Counted from the stretch's first letter, positions 43,750-53,620 are shown. The stretch is 64,000 nt of DNA from Rahnella bruchi (GCF_003614975.1 NZ_QZWI01000020.1:31730-95729), one strand, 5' to 3'. Program-made: numbers and translations. Notes: generated by a model from the sequence alone, not told the origin.

Positions 43750-44762
43750 AACTGTTCACTCCTTATGCAGCGCGACCAGGTATTTTTACCCACGCTGCGC
43801 AGCGCTGGCCGGGCAACCAGACAGTCACTGCTCACGTATTCACAGCGTGGGGAAAACGCGCATCCTGCCGGTAACTCGCTTAAAGAAGGCACGGCTCCGG
43901 GGATGGCGTAAAGTTCGCCGCGCGAACCATCCTCCGCCGCGTTGTGATTATTCGGTGTGCAGGCCAGTAAACCACGGGTGTAAGGGTGTGCCGGACGTGA
44001 AAACAGCGTTTCGACCGGTGCGTGTTCCACGACTCTTCCGGCGTACATCACCACCACATCCTGGGCAATTTCCGCCACGACGCCGAGATTATGAGTGATA
44101 AAGATAATGCTCATTCCCAGGTCAGCTTGCAGACGTTTTAGCAGGTCGAGGATCTGCGCCTGAATGGTCACATCCAGCGCGGTGGTGGGCTCATCGGCAA
44201 TCAGCAGGGCAGGGTTGCAGGAGAGTGCCAGTGCGATCATCACGCGCTGGCGCATCCCGCCGGACATGCTGTGCGGATAATCATCAATTCGGGTAGCCGC
44301 CGCCGGAATTTCGACTTTCTCCAGCATTTCGATAGCACTGCGCCGCGCGTCCTTTTTTGAGATGGGCTGGTGCAGGGTGATCATTTCCATTATCTGATCT
44401 CCCACTGTAAAGAGCGGATTCAGGCTGGTCATCGGCTCCTGAAAAATCATCGCAATTTCTTTGCCACGCACCTTCCGGTATTGCGCCGCAGTGAACCTGT
44501 CCAGACGTAATGGTTCCTGCTGCCGGTTGCGGTAGTGAATTTCGCCGCCGGAGACATGACCGTTTTTTCCCAGTAATCCCATGACTGACAGGCTGGTGAC
44601 TGATTTCCCGGAACCGGATTCCCCGACAATCGCCAACGTCTGACCCCGTTTGAGCTCAAACGTCACGCCGTCAACGGGAATGACATTCTGGCGTTTCGTG
44701 GTGAAAGACGTTTGCAAATCTCTGACCGATAAAATGACGTCATCATCTTTTGCCAGACTCAT
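43746..44762 (-). CDS. ABC transporter ATPase (DppD family)
   Basis: About 338 residues from [10 protein letters not shown]; this ATG overlaps the amidohydrolase stop and follows a GGGGGG run, while the ATG 7 codons upstream has no ribosome site. Walker A 'GESGSGKS', signature '[15 protein letters not shown]', Walker B '[12 protein letters not shown]', 'FITHNLGVV' (histidine kept) and the cysteine-containing tail '[15 protein letters not shown]' are intact. It is the DppD partner of the ATPase that follows. Confidence 0.92.
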   Translation of the reverse strand: MSLAKDDDVILSVRDLQTSFTTKRQNVIPVDGVTFELKRGQTLAIVGESGSGKSVTSLSVMGLLGKNGHVSGGEIHYRNRQQEPLRLDRFTAAQYRKVRGKEIAMIFQEPMTSLNPLFTVGDQIMEMITLHQPISKKDARRSAIEMLEKVEIPAAATRIDDYPHSMSGGMRQRVMIALALSCNPALLIADEPTTALDVTIQAQILDLLKRLQADLGMSIIFITHNLGVVAEIAQDVVVMYAGRVVEHAPVETLFSRPAHPYTRGLLACTPNNHNAAEDGSRGELYAIPGAVPSLSELPAGCAFSPRCEYVSSDCLVARPALRSVGKNTWSRCIRSEQL

Positions 44763-45973
44763 ACATGCCCCCCGCACGTGCAACGTGGCGACTGTTCTGC
44801 GGGCTGATAACGTGAGGCCGTCCAGTGCTGTGCGCCCAGCACGGTGTAGCGCGGGTCAAAGACCTGCTTAAGTGCGCTGGGAACCCCTTTGGAATCACGT
44901 ACAATCAGGTCGGAATCATTGATTTCAAACAGGGTGAAATTGGCCGCCGCGCCCGACTCAAGCATCGCCGGATACGGACGACGGATCACCTCGCGTGGCC
45001 GGGTGCTGGACGCGCGGATCACGTCTTCCAGCGGCATGCCTAATGACAACAATTTCGACATGGTGGTGGACATATCCCATACCGAGCCCGGCATAGAACG
45101 CTTGTGGATGTCGGTGGAAATGGTGTCCGGCAACAGTTTATTGCTCAGCGCGGCTTTAGCGACTTCAAACGAAAACGACGCGCCGCCATGACCGACATCC
45201 ATCACCACGCCCCGCTGCTGCGACTCTTCCACCAGCCGGTACAATTCTTCATCTTCCAGAATCGAACCGCCGATTTTTCCGTTAAAACAATGGGTAATGA
45301 TGTCACCTTCGCCCAGCGTTTTAAGCACGTCGTCGTAAAGCGGCAGCGGTTCGCCAACGTGCACCATAATCGGCAATTTCAGGATGCGTCCCAGCTTCTT
45401 AGCCAGTTTCACCGGCGCGATATCCCAGCCTGCGGTAATGGTGCCACTGGCGCGGACTTTCAGGCCGACAATCAGATCCCGATTAGCTTCAACGGTGGTG
45501 GCAATGCGGTCGATATCCACCGATGCCAGTCCGGTAAGTTCACTGACACGGTTACAGGCCACCAGACCGATGGAACCCAGATTCAGAAAGGCAAAAATGT
45601 CTTCGCTGGCCGAGTCGATAATCAGTTCACGCAAACCGTGAAAATTGGCTTCTCCGGCAGAACCGGCATCGACCAGCGTGGTGACTCCACGGGACAAACC
45701 ACAAATTTCAGGCCGGATGGAAATGTCTGTGCCGCCGTACCAGATATGCGTATGCAAATCGGTCCAGCCAGGGGACAGCCAGCAGCGGTTGCCGTTGATC
45801 ACTTCCACGTCGCTGCCCGCGCGGATCTCCGGGGCGCTCCGTATCACTTGTCCGTTCCTGCCGATCAGCACATCAATGCAGCCATTAAGCACATCGGGAA
45901 CCGGGCCGAAACCTATCGGCTTAACTGCTTTGATCAGCAAAGCTTCTTCAGATTGTGTGTTGTGAGTGTTCAT
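44759..45973 (-). CDS. COG3964 amidohydrolase/deacetylase
   Basis: 404 residues with a binuclear amidohydrolase site: 'WTDLHTHIWYGG' (H-x-H), carbamylated lysine 'VGLKVRASG', histidines in 'IMVHVGEPL' and 'IITHCFNGK', and 'STDIHKRS' aspartate. Members were long misannotated as dihydroorotases; one characterised COG3964 enzyme hydrolyses acetylated alpha-hydroxy acids such as acetyl-(R)-mandelate. This gene sits inside an ABC importer operon, between permease and ATPase genes, and near a SelA-like PLP enzyme, a pairing common for COG3964. I infer deacylation of an imported acyl amino or hydroxy acid. Confidence 0.85.
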   Translation of the reverse strand: MNTHNTQSEEALLIKAVKPIGFGPVPDVLNGCIDVLIGRNGQVIRSAPEIRAGSDVEVINGNRCWLSPGWTDLHTHIWYGGTDISIRPEICGLSRGVTTLVDAGSAGEANFHGLRELIIDSASEDIFAFLNLGSIGLVACNRVSELTGLASVDIDRIATTVEANRDLIVGLKVRASGTITAGWDIAPVKLAKKLGRILKLPIMVHVGEPLPLYDDVLKTLGEGDIITHCFNGKIGGSILEDEELYRLVEESQQRGVVMDVGHGGASFSFEVAKAALSNKLLPDTISTDIHKRSMPGSVWDMSTTMSKLLSLGMPLEDVIRASSTRPREVIRRPYPAMLESGAAANFTLFEINDSDLIVRDSKGVPSALKQVFDPRYTVLGAQHWTASRYQPAEQSPRCTCGGHV

Positions 45974-46845
45974 CAGGCACCTTTTGAAAGTCGAGGATCG
46001 AGTAAATCGCGCAATCCGTCACCCAGTAATTGCAGCGACAGCACGGTAATCACGATGGCAATGCCAGGGAACAACATGATCCAGCCCGCCTGGTCGATAT
46101 ACTGACGGCCCTGGCTTATCATGGTTCCCCATGTCGGAATGTCGGGAGAAATACCCACGCCGAGGAATGACAAACCGGCCTCGGCAAGAATGGCGTTGGC
46201 AAAGATGAAGGTACATTGCACCAGCAGGGGTGAGGTCAGGTTGCGCAAAATATGGCGGTACAAAATGACCGGCGTTGGCACCGCCAGGGCTTTTGCCGCT
46301 TCGACATACGGCAGTTCACGAATAACCAGCGTCGAGGCGCGGATAACCCTGGCCATTCGCGGCGTGTAGACGATACCGAGCGCAATCACCACATTGGTGG
46401 CCGACGGCCCCAGCGCGGCAACCAGTGCAATCGCCAGCAGAATGTCCGGAAACGCCATCATCGCGTCAATCAGGCGCGAAACGGGCGCATCCAGCGCACG
46501 GAAATATCCCGCCAGAAGCCCCAGTAAAACGCCGGTGACAGAAGTAAATACCACGACGGCGATCCCCACGCTCAGAGACGTTTGCCCGGCAAACAGCATT
46601 CTGGAAAAGATATCGCGCCCCAGTTCGTCAGTGCCGAAGAGATGCGCGGCTTCCGGGCCTTTCAGGCGTTGCATAATTGCCAGCTGGCTGGGTGAAAAAG
46701 GGGCAATCCAGGGAGCCAGCACCGCACTGACTACGATAAATATCAGTAAAATCAGCGCGACTGCCGTGGTCGGACGCGACACTAACTGCCACATAAATGA
46801 GTCATGGCGGGAATGGCGGGCCACTGTAATGGATGAAATAGACAT
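45973..46845 (-). CDS. ABC transporter permease (DppC family)
   Basis: 290 residues with six membrane segments. 'HLFGTDELGRDIFSRMLFAGQ' in the DppC position, EAA loop 'EAAKALAVPTPVILYRHILRN', and the terminal 'LLGDGLRDLLDPRLSKG' define the subunit. Start and stop overlap neighbouring genes (TAATG upstream, TGATG downstream with AAGGTG as ribosome site for the amidohydrolase). It is the channel partner of the next gene upstream. Confidence 0.92.
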   Translation of the reverse strand: MSISSITVARHSRHDSFMWQLVSRPTTAVALILLIFIVVSAVLAPWIAPFSPSQLAIMQRLKGPEAAHLFGTDELGRDIFSRMLFAGQTSLSVGIAVVVFTSVTGVLLGLLAGYFRALDAPVSRLIDAMMAFPDILLAIALVAALGPSATNVVIALGIVYTPRMARVIRASTLVIRELPYVEAAKALAVPTPVILYRHILRNLTSPLLVQCTFIFANAILAEAGLSFLGVGISPDIPTWGTMISQGRQYIDQAGWIMLFPGIAIVITVLSLQLLGDGLRDLLDPRLSKGA

Positions 46846-47786
46846 TAGCGACGTACCCTCGGGTCAACCCATAAATACAACATATCGACGGCGAAATTCA
46901 TCAGCACGTAGAGGCCGGAAACCACCAGCAGCGTGCCCTGGATAACCGGATAGTCCCTGCGTAAAACGGCTGAAACGGTCAGGCTGCCCACACCGGGGAG
47001 TCCGAACACCGTTTCGGTGACGATAGCCCCGGAGATCAGCAGCGCCGCCGTCAGACCAATCACCGTAACGACGGGAATCAATGCGTTTTTGAAGGCATGT
47101 TTTACGACGACGCGAAATTCGGACAGCCCTTTGGCACGCGCAGTGCGCACGTAATCATCGTTGAGCACGTCGAGCATGCTGGCGCGGGTAAAACGCATGA
47201 TCAGTGCAGAAGAAACCACGCCCAGTGACAGCGCAGGCAGCACCAGATGATGCATCCGCTGGGCGAAAGAGGCATCGGGCCCGCCGTAACCCGAGGTATC
47301 AAACCACCCCAACCTGACGGCAAAAAACTGGATGAACAGCAAACCCAACCAAAATGACGGCACGCTGGCCGACAGCATGGCGACCCCCGTGGCAATCTGA
47401 TCAAACAACGAGCCCCGGTAATACGCGGACAAAATGCCTACCGGCAGCGCGATAATTGTGGCGATCAGCAGCGCCATAAGGGTCAGGAAAAAGGTCGGTT
47501 CAGCGCGTTGCCACAGGGCCTCTGTCACCGGAATATTGAGAAATATCGAACGCCCGAGATCCCCCTGCAATACGCTGCCGATATAGTGGACAAACTGTTG
47601 CCAGAGCGGGGCATTCAGCCCCAGCTGATCCCGCAATGCAGCAATATCTGCCCCTGTCGCATCCGGCCCCAACATGACCGCAGCCGGATCGCCGGGGGTG
47701 ATGTGCACGATGAGGAACACCAGCGAAACCACCAGCGTCATGACCACCAGCATGCCAAATAAACGATTCAAAATTGAACGTAACAT
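46845..47786 (-). CDS. ABC transporter permease (DppB family)
   Basis: 313 residues. DppB features are 'VFLIVHITPGDPAAVMLGPDA', 'LRDQLGLNAPLWQQF', EAA loop 'ARAKGLSEFRVVVKHAFKN' and 'ETVFGLPGVGSLTVSAVLRR', with six membrane segments. It starts 15 bp after the solute-binding protein gene. Together with the DppC-like and two ATPase subunits it forms a complete importer interrupted only by the amidohydrolase gene. Confidence 0.92.
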   Translation of the reverse strand: MLRSILNRLFGMLVVMTLVVSLVFLIVHITPGDPAAVMLGPDATGADIAALRDQLGLNAPLWQQFVHYIGSVLQGDLGRSIFLNIPVTEALWQRAEPTFFLTLMALLIATIIALPVGILSAYYRGSLFDQIATGVAMLSASVPSFWLGLLFIQFFAVRLGWFDTSGYGGPDASFAQRMHHLVLPALSLGVVSSALIMRFTRASMLDVLNDDYVRTARAKGLSEFRVVVKHAFKNALIPVVTVIGLTAALLISGAIVTETVFGLPGVGSLTVSAVLRRDYPVIQGTLLVVSGLYVLMNFAVDMLYLWVDPRVRR

Positions 47787-47801
47787 GTTAAGTCCCGGCG
47801 G

Positions 47802-49337
47802 TTATTGGGTGAGATAGGCGTTCCAGAAATATGGCCACGGCGAAGGTCTCACACCCTTTAATGCCGGAGACTGAGCCGCCAGTGCATTGAAGTTGCCCAC
47901 CTTAAACATCGGCACATCTTCGTAAATGGCTTTCTGCACGTTCGCCCACAGTGCGACGCGTTTCTGAGGATCGGTTTCGCTGTTAAATGCCTGCAACGCC
48001 GCATGTTTTTTGTCGCTGACCCACCAGCCTGGTGAGGTGTCAGACATGATGCCGGTCAGGGAAGGTTCTGGCAGGAAAGGGCTGTGAGAGATGTACATAT
48101 CCCAGCGTTCAGGATTGGTGCGGTTCTGCGTCAGGGAAGCCCACTCCTCTACGTCGAGCTGAACTTTAAAACCCGCCGCTTCCAGATAGGCCTGCGCCAC
48201 CTGAGCCAGCTTATAGTGAAATTCGTACTGGCGGCTGGTCAGAATCCGCAGCGTTTGTCCATGGTACTTCGCCTCTTTCAACAGCTGCTGCGCTTTAGCG
48301 GTATCGCCCATTGGCTTATAGGGTGCAGTCCCTGCTTCGCTATGCCAGATGCTGTCTTTCGGGTACATCGCACCGTCAATGCTGAAGAAATCCGGTGAAC
48401 CAAAGGCTGCCGTCATCATGTCCTGCGGTGCCAGGGCGGCCTGAATGGCTTTGCGGATCAGGATGTCTGAAGTCAGCCCTTGCCTGGAATTCATCACAAA
48501 TACCGGCCAGCCATAAGGCTTAAGCAACACGGGTTTATCTTTGCCGTTTTTGATCTTGTCGAAAGATTCCACCGGCAAAGAATCAACGTAAGCAAATTGC
48601 CCGGAAACAGCGCCTTCGATGCGGGTATTCGGATCAGCCACCGGAACAAACCGGATTTCATCCAGATATTGCTTACGGGCACCGCCGTAGCCATCGGGTT
48701 CTCCTGCCTGGCTGTGATAACCCTCATACCGGGTCAGCTGGATAAAACGATCGGCCTGATGAGATTTCAGCTGATAAGGGCCTGTGCCGATAAATTCGGT
48801 CAGCGGATTTTGCTGTGTTTGCGCATCAGGCATGATCACCGCCGCGGAATTGTTCAGCGACAGCAATGCCAGCAAAGGCGCATAAGGTTGTTTGAGGACT
48901 ATTTTGATGCTGTGGTCATCCGGAGCAGAAATGTCGGTGATAATTTCTGCCGTCTGACGCCCGCGGCTGGCGACTTTCTCCCAGCGATGTAGCGACGCCA
49001 GGACATCTTTTGATGTCATCGGCTGACCATTCTGGAAAGTCACCCCCTGACGTAATGGGATCACATAGGTTTTCCCGTCATCAGAAATGGCGGGCATCTG
49101 GCTGGCGAGCAGCGGAATGACCTGCCATTTCTCATCAAAGGTATAGAGCGTTTCAAACATATGTTGAGTGATGGTGCCGACCAGATCGGCTGTGGACATC
49201 ATCGGATCGAGCGTCGGGGGCTCGCCTATCATGGCGATATTAACGACACCGCCCTTAGTCGGTTCAGCCTGGGCGTATGCACTGACACTGGTGAGCGCCA
49301 TCAGGATGGCAAAGAAATAGTGCAGAGTTCTGGACAT
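47802..49337 (-). CDS. ABC transporter solute-binding protein (DppA/OppA family)
   Basis: About 511 residues from the ATG at 49337, which has CAGGTGA 5 nt upstream; an in-frame GTG lies 3 codons earlier. A signal peptide ends near 'SAYAQA'. Family-5 motifs: 'LDPMMSTADLVGTITQHMFE', 'LRQGVTFQNGQPMTSKDVLAS', 'GTGPYQLKSHQ' and 'AYLEAAGFKVQL'. It is the first gene of the leftward operon and probably its most expressed. The ligand is unknown; the COG3964/PLP context suggests an N-acylated or amino acid conjugate. Confidence 0.88.
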   Translation of the reverse strand: MSRTLHYFFAILMALTSVSAYAQAEPTKGGVVNIAMIGEPPTLDPMMSTADLVGTITQHMFETLYTFDEKWQVIPLLASQMPAISDDGKTYVIPLRQGVTFQNGQPMTSKDVLASLHRWEKVASRGRQTAEIITDISAPDDHSIKIVLKQPYAPLLALLSLNNSAAVIMPDAQTQQNPLTEFIGTGPYQLKSHQADRFIQLTRYEGYHSQAGEPDGYGGARKQYLDEIRFVPVADPNTRIEGAVSGQFAYVDSLPVESFDKIKNGKDKPVLLKPYGWPVFVMNSRQGLTSDILIRKAIQAALAPQDMMTAAFGSPDFFSIDGAMYPKDSIWHSEAGTAPYKPMGDTAKAQQLLKEAKYHGQTLRILTSRQYEFHYKLAQVAQAYLEAAGFKVQLDVEEWASLTQNRTNPERWDMYISHSPFLPEPSLTGIMSDTSPGWWVSDKKHAALQAFNSETDPQKRVALWANVQKAIYEDVPMFKVGNFNALAAQSPALKGVRPSPWPYFWNAYLTQ

Positions 49338-49511
49338 ATTTATCACCTGTTTGTTTCATAATTATGGAATATATGTTTCTTTTATGTAACTAAGTTGTGA
49401 ATGTACATTTATCAGCCAGAGGGTCAACACTTTTTGACGCGGGATGTGTTTTTCAAAACCTGGGTCACGTTTTTTGAATATTGAGGTGCAGGAAGGAGGG
49501 AGAAGAAAAAT

Positions 49512-49543
49512 CTATTATTTATTACCAGACTATTATTTATTAC
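49512..49543. repeat. 14-bp direct repeat in the 575-bp divergent gap
   Basis: CTATTATTTATTAC occurs at 49512-49525 and again at 49530-49543, an 18-bp period. It lies in the AT-rich gap (49338-49912) between the solute-binding protein gene and the divergent formamidase gene, and could be a pair of tandem regulator sites. A poor-quality 65-codon frame at 49648-49845 in the same gap is not convincing. No terminator or riboswitch is visible. Confidence 0.45.
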
Positions 49544-49912
49544 TAAAATATCACGTACCTATAATAGAGAAATCTGTGGCTGCATTCTGAATACAGGCCT
49601 GTTCAGCGCCATTAATACGAATCTCTATTTTTAATAAATAAAAATACGTGCGCGTTAAATGCGCATATCTAAATAACGCTTGCAGCTCTGAAAGGTTTTC
49701 TATATCTATTATCCCCGAGCAGGCAGAACGTCATTTTATGCGACAAATACATCCCGCAGAGGATGCTGAAATTACGTCTGACATAATCATGAATAACGCT
49801 GCACTCTTTAAAAATAGCAATATATATGGACTCTGGAAAAGGTGATTAGCAGTCGAAATAACTGTAAGCCGAATAACAGAATAGAAGACACTTTACAGAT
49901 TACAGGGCGACT

Positions 49913-50821
49913 ATGTTAAGAATTGATAATACCCATCTGGTTTATGCGATGTCCCGCGAGAATCCTCCTGCAGCAACAGTCACCAGCGGCAGCGATGTGT
50001 GCTTTGAAACCTGCGACTGCTTTTCTGATCAGATTCAGTCCGAGCAGGCTGAATTTAATGAACTGGACTGGCAGCGAATCAACCCGGCAACCGGCCCGGT
50101 TTTTGTCGAAGGTGCCGAACCCGGCGACGTGTTGCGCGTTGAAATCAAGCGTATTGCCATGCGTGGAAATCAGGCAGTAATGGTCACCGCACCTGGTCTG
50201 GGCGTCATTGGGAATGAGCTGACCGAACCCCGTATCCTGACTGTTCCTGTTGAAAAAGGCATGGCGCATCTGCCGGGCGGAGTGCGTTTCCCAATCAACT
50301 CTATGATCGGTGTCATTGGCGTTGCTCCTGCCGGAGAGGCTATTTCCTGCGGAACGCCGGACAGCCATGGCGGCAATATGGATTGCAAAGTGATCACCGC
50401 CGGCAGCACGCTCTATTTACCCGTAAATGTGGCGGGCGCATTGTTTGCGTTGGGCGATTTACATGCCGCAATGGGTGATGGCGAAGTCTCAGTATGCGGA
50501 CTGGAAATTCCCGGCGAAGTTGTCGTCAATCTCCAGGTGATTAAAAACCGGAAATTACCGACTCCGATGCTGGAAAATAGCGACACTATTTTCACTCTCG
50601 CGTCGGCAAAAACGCTGGACGAAGCTGCCGATATCGCCACGCGAAATATGGCGCATTTTATTACCGACAACACGGATATCAGTCTGCCTGATGCCATCAA
50701 CTTACTGAGCATTACCGGTGATTTACAAATCTGTCAGGTCGTTGACCCGTTAAAAACCTGCCGGTTTGCATTGCCGAAAACAGTGGCTGCACAGCTGAAG
50801 TTGAAGATTGAGGAATATTGA
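49913..50821 (+). CDS. Acetamidase/formamidase family protein
   Basis: 302 residues, the length of the short bacterial FmdA/AmdA type. 'FVEGAEPGDVLRVEIKRI' at about residues 63-80, 'PGGVRFPINSMIGVIGVAP' and 'DSHGGNMDCKVITAGSTLYLPV' with 'GALFALGDLHAAMGDGE' are the family's catalytic-fold hallmarks. It should hydrolyse a short amide to ammonia and carboxylate in the cytoplasm. It overlaps the following APC permease gene by 1 bp, so the pair probably takes up and deaminates an amide or related nitrogen compound. Confidence 0.9.
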   Translation: MLRIDNTHLVYAMSRENPPAATVTSGSDVCFETCDCFSDQIQSEQAEFNELDWQRINPATGPVFVEGAEPGDVLRVEIKRIAMRGNQAVMVTAPGLGVIGNELTEPRILTVPVEKGMAHLPGGVRFPINSMIGVIGVAPAGEAISCGTPDSHGGNMDCKVITAGSTLYLPVNVAGALFALGDLHAAMGDGEVSVCGLEIPGEVVVNLQVIKNRKLPTPMLENSDTIFTLASAKTLDEAADIATRNMAHFITDNTDISLPDAINLLSITGDLQICQVVDPLKTCRFALPKTVAAQLKLKIEEY

Positions 50822-52167
50822 TGTCTGTTGAACAATTTGGTTATAAACAAGAGTTACACCGAACACTGACTTTGAAAGATTTATTGGTTTACGGGATGAT
50901 TTTCATGGTGCCCATCGCGCCCTTTGGTGTGTTTGGCTACGTGTGGGAAGGCTCGAATGGCATGGTGGCACTGGCTTATCTGATAGGCATGGTGGCGATG
51001 TTTTTCACCGCCATGAGTTACTGGGCCATGTCCCGCGCTTTCCCGGTTTCGGGTTCCGTTTATGCTTACGCACAGCGTGGTATTCATGAAACGGTAGGTT
51101 TCTTTGCCGGCTGGCTTATCCTGCTCGACTATATTCTGGTGCCTTCGCTGCTTTATATCGTCAGCGCGGCGGCATTAGCGCCGGTCTTACCGGACGTGCC
51201 TTCGTGGGCATGGATCGTCGGCTTTATCGCGCTCAACAGCGTTGTCAATCTGGTGGGGATCCAGTTCACGGCGAAGGCCAATAACTACATCCTGCTTGCC
51301 GAAATCATTATCCTGAGCATTTTTGTGGTGCTGGGGCTGATAGCGCTGTATTCCGGCGTCGGGGCGGGTCACTTAACGCTGGAGCCTCTGTACAACGCCG
51401 ATAAATTCAGCCTGCCACTGGTCGTGGGTGCTGTGTCCATTGCCGTATTGTCCTTCCTCGGTTTTGACGGTATTTCGACGTTGTCTGAAGAAACGAAAGG
51501 CGGCGTGGACACGGTAGGTAAAGCCTCTCTCGGTGCATTAATGCTGGTGGGGGTGCTCTTTATCTTGCAGACCTGGATTGCCGCTGATTTAGCCGTTGGC
51601 ATGAAGTTCACCAGCCTGGATACGGCATTCTACGAGACGGCAAACCTGGCCGGTGGCGAATGGCTGAAACAAGCCACCATTTGGTCCACCGCTATCTCCT
51701 GGGGTATTGCTAACGCGCTGGTCGCACAGGCTGCCGTCTCGCGAATTCTTTTCGCGATGGCGCGTGATAAACAGCTGCCTAAACTGCTGGCGAAAGTGCA
51801 TCCGCGTTTCAAAACGCCGTATGTCAGTACATTGCTGGTCGGACTGATCTCTTTGTGTTCAGGCTTGTGGTTTAACGGCAATATCGACAATCTCAGTCGC
51901 CTGGTCAATTTTGGCGCACTGATGGGCTTTCTGATACTGCATGTGGCGGTGATTAATCACTACATTATCCGCCAGAAATCCCGCAATCTGGTGCTGCACC
52001 TGCTGTTCCCGGTCATTGGTTTTTGTATCATCGCTTTCGTTATTTACGAAATGGACTGGGAAGCCAAAATTCTTGGCCTGAGCTGGCTGGCAATCGGCGT
52101 CGTTTATTACTTTGTGTTACGCGTGATCCTTAAACGTGAAACTACGCTGAAGCTGGAAGAAAACTAA
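50821..52167 (+). CDS. APC-family amino acid/amide permease
   Basis: About 448 residues, 12 membrane segments. The APC signature occurs at the N terminus ('LTLKDLLVYGMIFMVPIAPFG'), followed by 'FPVSGSVYAYAQRG' and 'VLSFLGFDGISTLSEETKGG'. The ATG at 50821 overlaps the formamidase stop and has GAGGA 6 nt upstream. Relatives include putrescine importer-like and amino-acid permeases. In this two-gene operon it is the probable uptake route for the formamidase substrate. Confidence 0.9.
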   Translation: MSVEQFGYKQELHRTLTLKDLLVYGMIFMVPIAPFGVFGYVWEGSNGMVALAYLIGMVAMFFTAMSYWAMSRAFPVSGSVYAYAQRGIHETVGFFAGWLILLDYILVPSLLYIVSAAALAPVLPDVPSWAWIVGFIALNSVVNLVGIQFTAKANNYILLAEIIILSIFVVLGLIALYSGVGAGHLTLEPLYNADKFSLPLVVGAVSIAVLSFLGFDGISTLSEETKGGVDTVGKASLGALMLVGVLFILQTWIAADLAVGMKFTSLDTAFYETANLAGGEWLKQATIWSTAISWGIANALVAQAAVSRILFAMARDKQLPKLLAKVHPRFKTPYVSTLLVGLISLCSGLWFNGNIDNLSRLVNFGALMGFLILHVAVINHYIIRQKSRNLVLHLLFPVIGFCIIAFVIYEMDWEAKILGLSWLAIGVVYYFVLRVILKRETTLKLEEN

Positions 52168-52209
52168 GTTTTCAGGTTTTTCCAGTGCCCAAGAAAATCG
52201 TAAATAAAA

Positions 52210-52246
52210 AGGCTCAATACGTTTCTCAACGTGTTGAGCCTTTTTT
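52210..52246. terminator. Bidirectional rho-independent terminator
   Basis: AGGCTCAA-T-ACGT / ACGT-G-TTGAGCCT forms a long stem, with AAAAA before it and TTTTTT after it. It can terminate both the APC permease (+) and the convergent digH (-). Confidence 0.92.
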
Positions 52247-52288
52247 GATACCCGTGAAATCACGCCATTCAGAGGGGTTCTCGAGGTT

Positions 52289-53620
52289 TTAACTTCCCCA
52301 GCGGTGTTTCAGATAGCTGACTGCTTCCTGCGTCTGCGGCTGGTTGAGGTAATTCTCCCTGAACAGAATGGTGCCCTGAATTTGCGGGTTAGATTCGTTC
52401 ATATCGAGCTGTTTTTTCAGCTCCGGCACGCCGCCGCTAATCATCCAGTCCGGTTCACCTTTTGAAGGCTCACCCACTTTATACAACGCGACGCCAATAT
52501 ACAGGCGCGTATGGGTCGGTTTCACCACATCAGCCCACCACTGCGCCAGCACATCATAACGGGCGGCTTTGCGGGCAAAAGGCCAGTAAAGCTGTGGCGC
52601 TATGTAATCGAGCAAACCCTGTTGCACCCAGAGGCGGGTGTCGGCGTATGCTTCATCATAGGCCGCCGCGCCAGAGGTGCGGGAACCGGCCGGATCGTGT
52701 GACACATTGCGCCACACGCCTGCCGGACTGACGCCAAATTCTACGCCGGGTTTGAGCTGTTTGATGGTGCGCGAAACCTGCTCGATCAGCAGCTGGGTAT
52801 TGTGGCGTCGCCAGTCGGCTTTCGAGGCAAATCCCTGTCCGTAGCGGCGGAACGTCAGATTATCGTCGAGCGTGGAACCCGGCGCTTCGGTATAGAAATA
52901 GTCATCAAACTGCACGCCATCGACCGGATAGCGCGACACCACTTCGGCCACGATGCTGGTTATCCAGTCGCGCGCCTCCGGAATACCAGGGTCAAGCACA
53001 AAGCGATCGCTGGCGGTGCGGATCCAGTCGCGGTGCAGCACGAACACGCTGGCCGGATGAAGCGGCAGGGTGTTATTCAGCTCCGTCACGGTGGAGGGTT
53101 TGGTGTTGACCGACACGCGGTAAGGGTTGAACCAAGCGTGAACTTTCATCCCGCGCTTGTGGGCTTCATCAAGCATGAACTGCAAAGGATCATAGCCCGG
53201 ATCCTGTCCGATTTTACCGGTCAGGGTATCTGACCACGGGAGGATTTTAGAGGCCCACAGTGCCGTACCATCAGGTTTCACCTGGAAGAATACGGTGTTA
53301 ATCCCGAGACTTTTCAGCTTATCGAGTTTGTCAGTCAGCGCTTTTTTCTGCTGGCTGATACGTGCCGACGGGCTGCTGGCTGTGACCGAGGATACTGGCG
53401 GCCAGTCGAGGCGGGAAACCGTTGCCAGCCACACCCCGCGCACCGGTTCCTGCGGCTGCGCAGTTTTCCCCGGCAGCGGCTGTTTGGTCACCGGTGGCAG
53501 CGGGGTAACCAGCGATTTCGGCGGCGTGGAAGAGCAACTGACCAGTAACAGCGCCAGACCCATCAGGGACGCTGATTTTTTGACGGCCGTGACCGCGGTA
53601 ATGTGATAAAAACGGGCGAT
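52289..53620 (-). CDS. digH: Glycosyl hydrolase-like lipoprotein DigH (YddW family)
   Basis: The GHL10 domain is near-identical to E. coli YddW/DigH: 'RGVWLATVSRLDWPPVSSV', 'NTVFFQVKPDGTALW', 'GMKVHAWFNPYRVSVNTKP', 'VDGVQFDDYFY' and a C-terminal 'VSYLKHRWGS'. DigH is an outer-membrane lipoprotein that cleaves denuded peptidoglycan glycans. The first ATG (53563) leaves only nine residues before the lipobox 'LLLVSC' and no basic n-region. In the same frame, reading upstream gives a normal signal peptide (ARFYHITAVTAVKKSASL before the ATG). An ideal GGGAG lies 6 nt before an ATC codon at 53620, so a rare non-ATG start, or a mutated start codon, is likely. Confidence 0.9.
   Translation of the reverse strand: MARFYHITAVTAVKKSASLMGLALLLVSCSSTPPKSLVTPLPPVTKQPLPGKTAQPQEPVRGVWLATVSRLDWPPVSSVTASSPSARISQQKKALTDKLDKLKSLGINTVFFQVKPDGTALWASKILPWSDTLTGKIGQDPGYDPLQFMLDEAHKRGMKVHAWFNPYRVSVNTKPSTVTELNNTLPLHPASVFVLHRDWIRTASDRFVLDPGIPEARDWITSIVAEVVSRYPVDGVQFDDYFYTEAPGSTLDDNLTFRRYGQGFASKADWRRHNTQLLIEQVSRTIKQLKPGVEFGVSPAGVWRNVSHDPAGSRTSGAAAYDEAYADTRLWVQQGLLDYIAPQLYWPFARKAARYDVLAQWWADVVKPTHTRLYIGVALYKVGEPSKGEPDWMISGGVPELKKQLDMNESNPQIQGTILFRENYLNQPQTQEAVSYLKHRWGS

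Noticed and set aside
45104..46105. Long plus-strand open frame (333 codons) opposite the COG3964 amidohydrolase gene
   Set aside because: It is antisense to a clear amidohydrolase with all metal-binding motifs and runs into the permease gene. Its product has no recognisable domain and is rich in residues typical of antisense frames.
49648..49845. 65-codon plus-strand frame in the AT-rich divergent gap
   Set aside because: No convincing ribosome site, unusual composition and no family resemblance.
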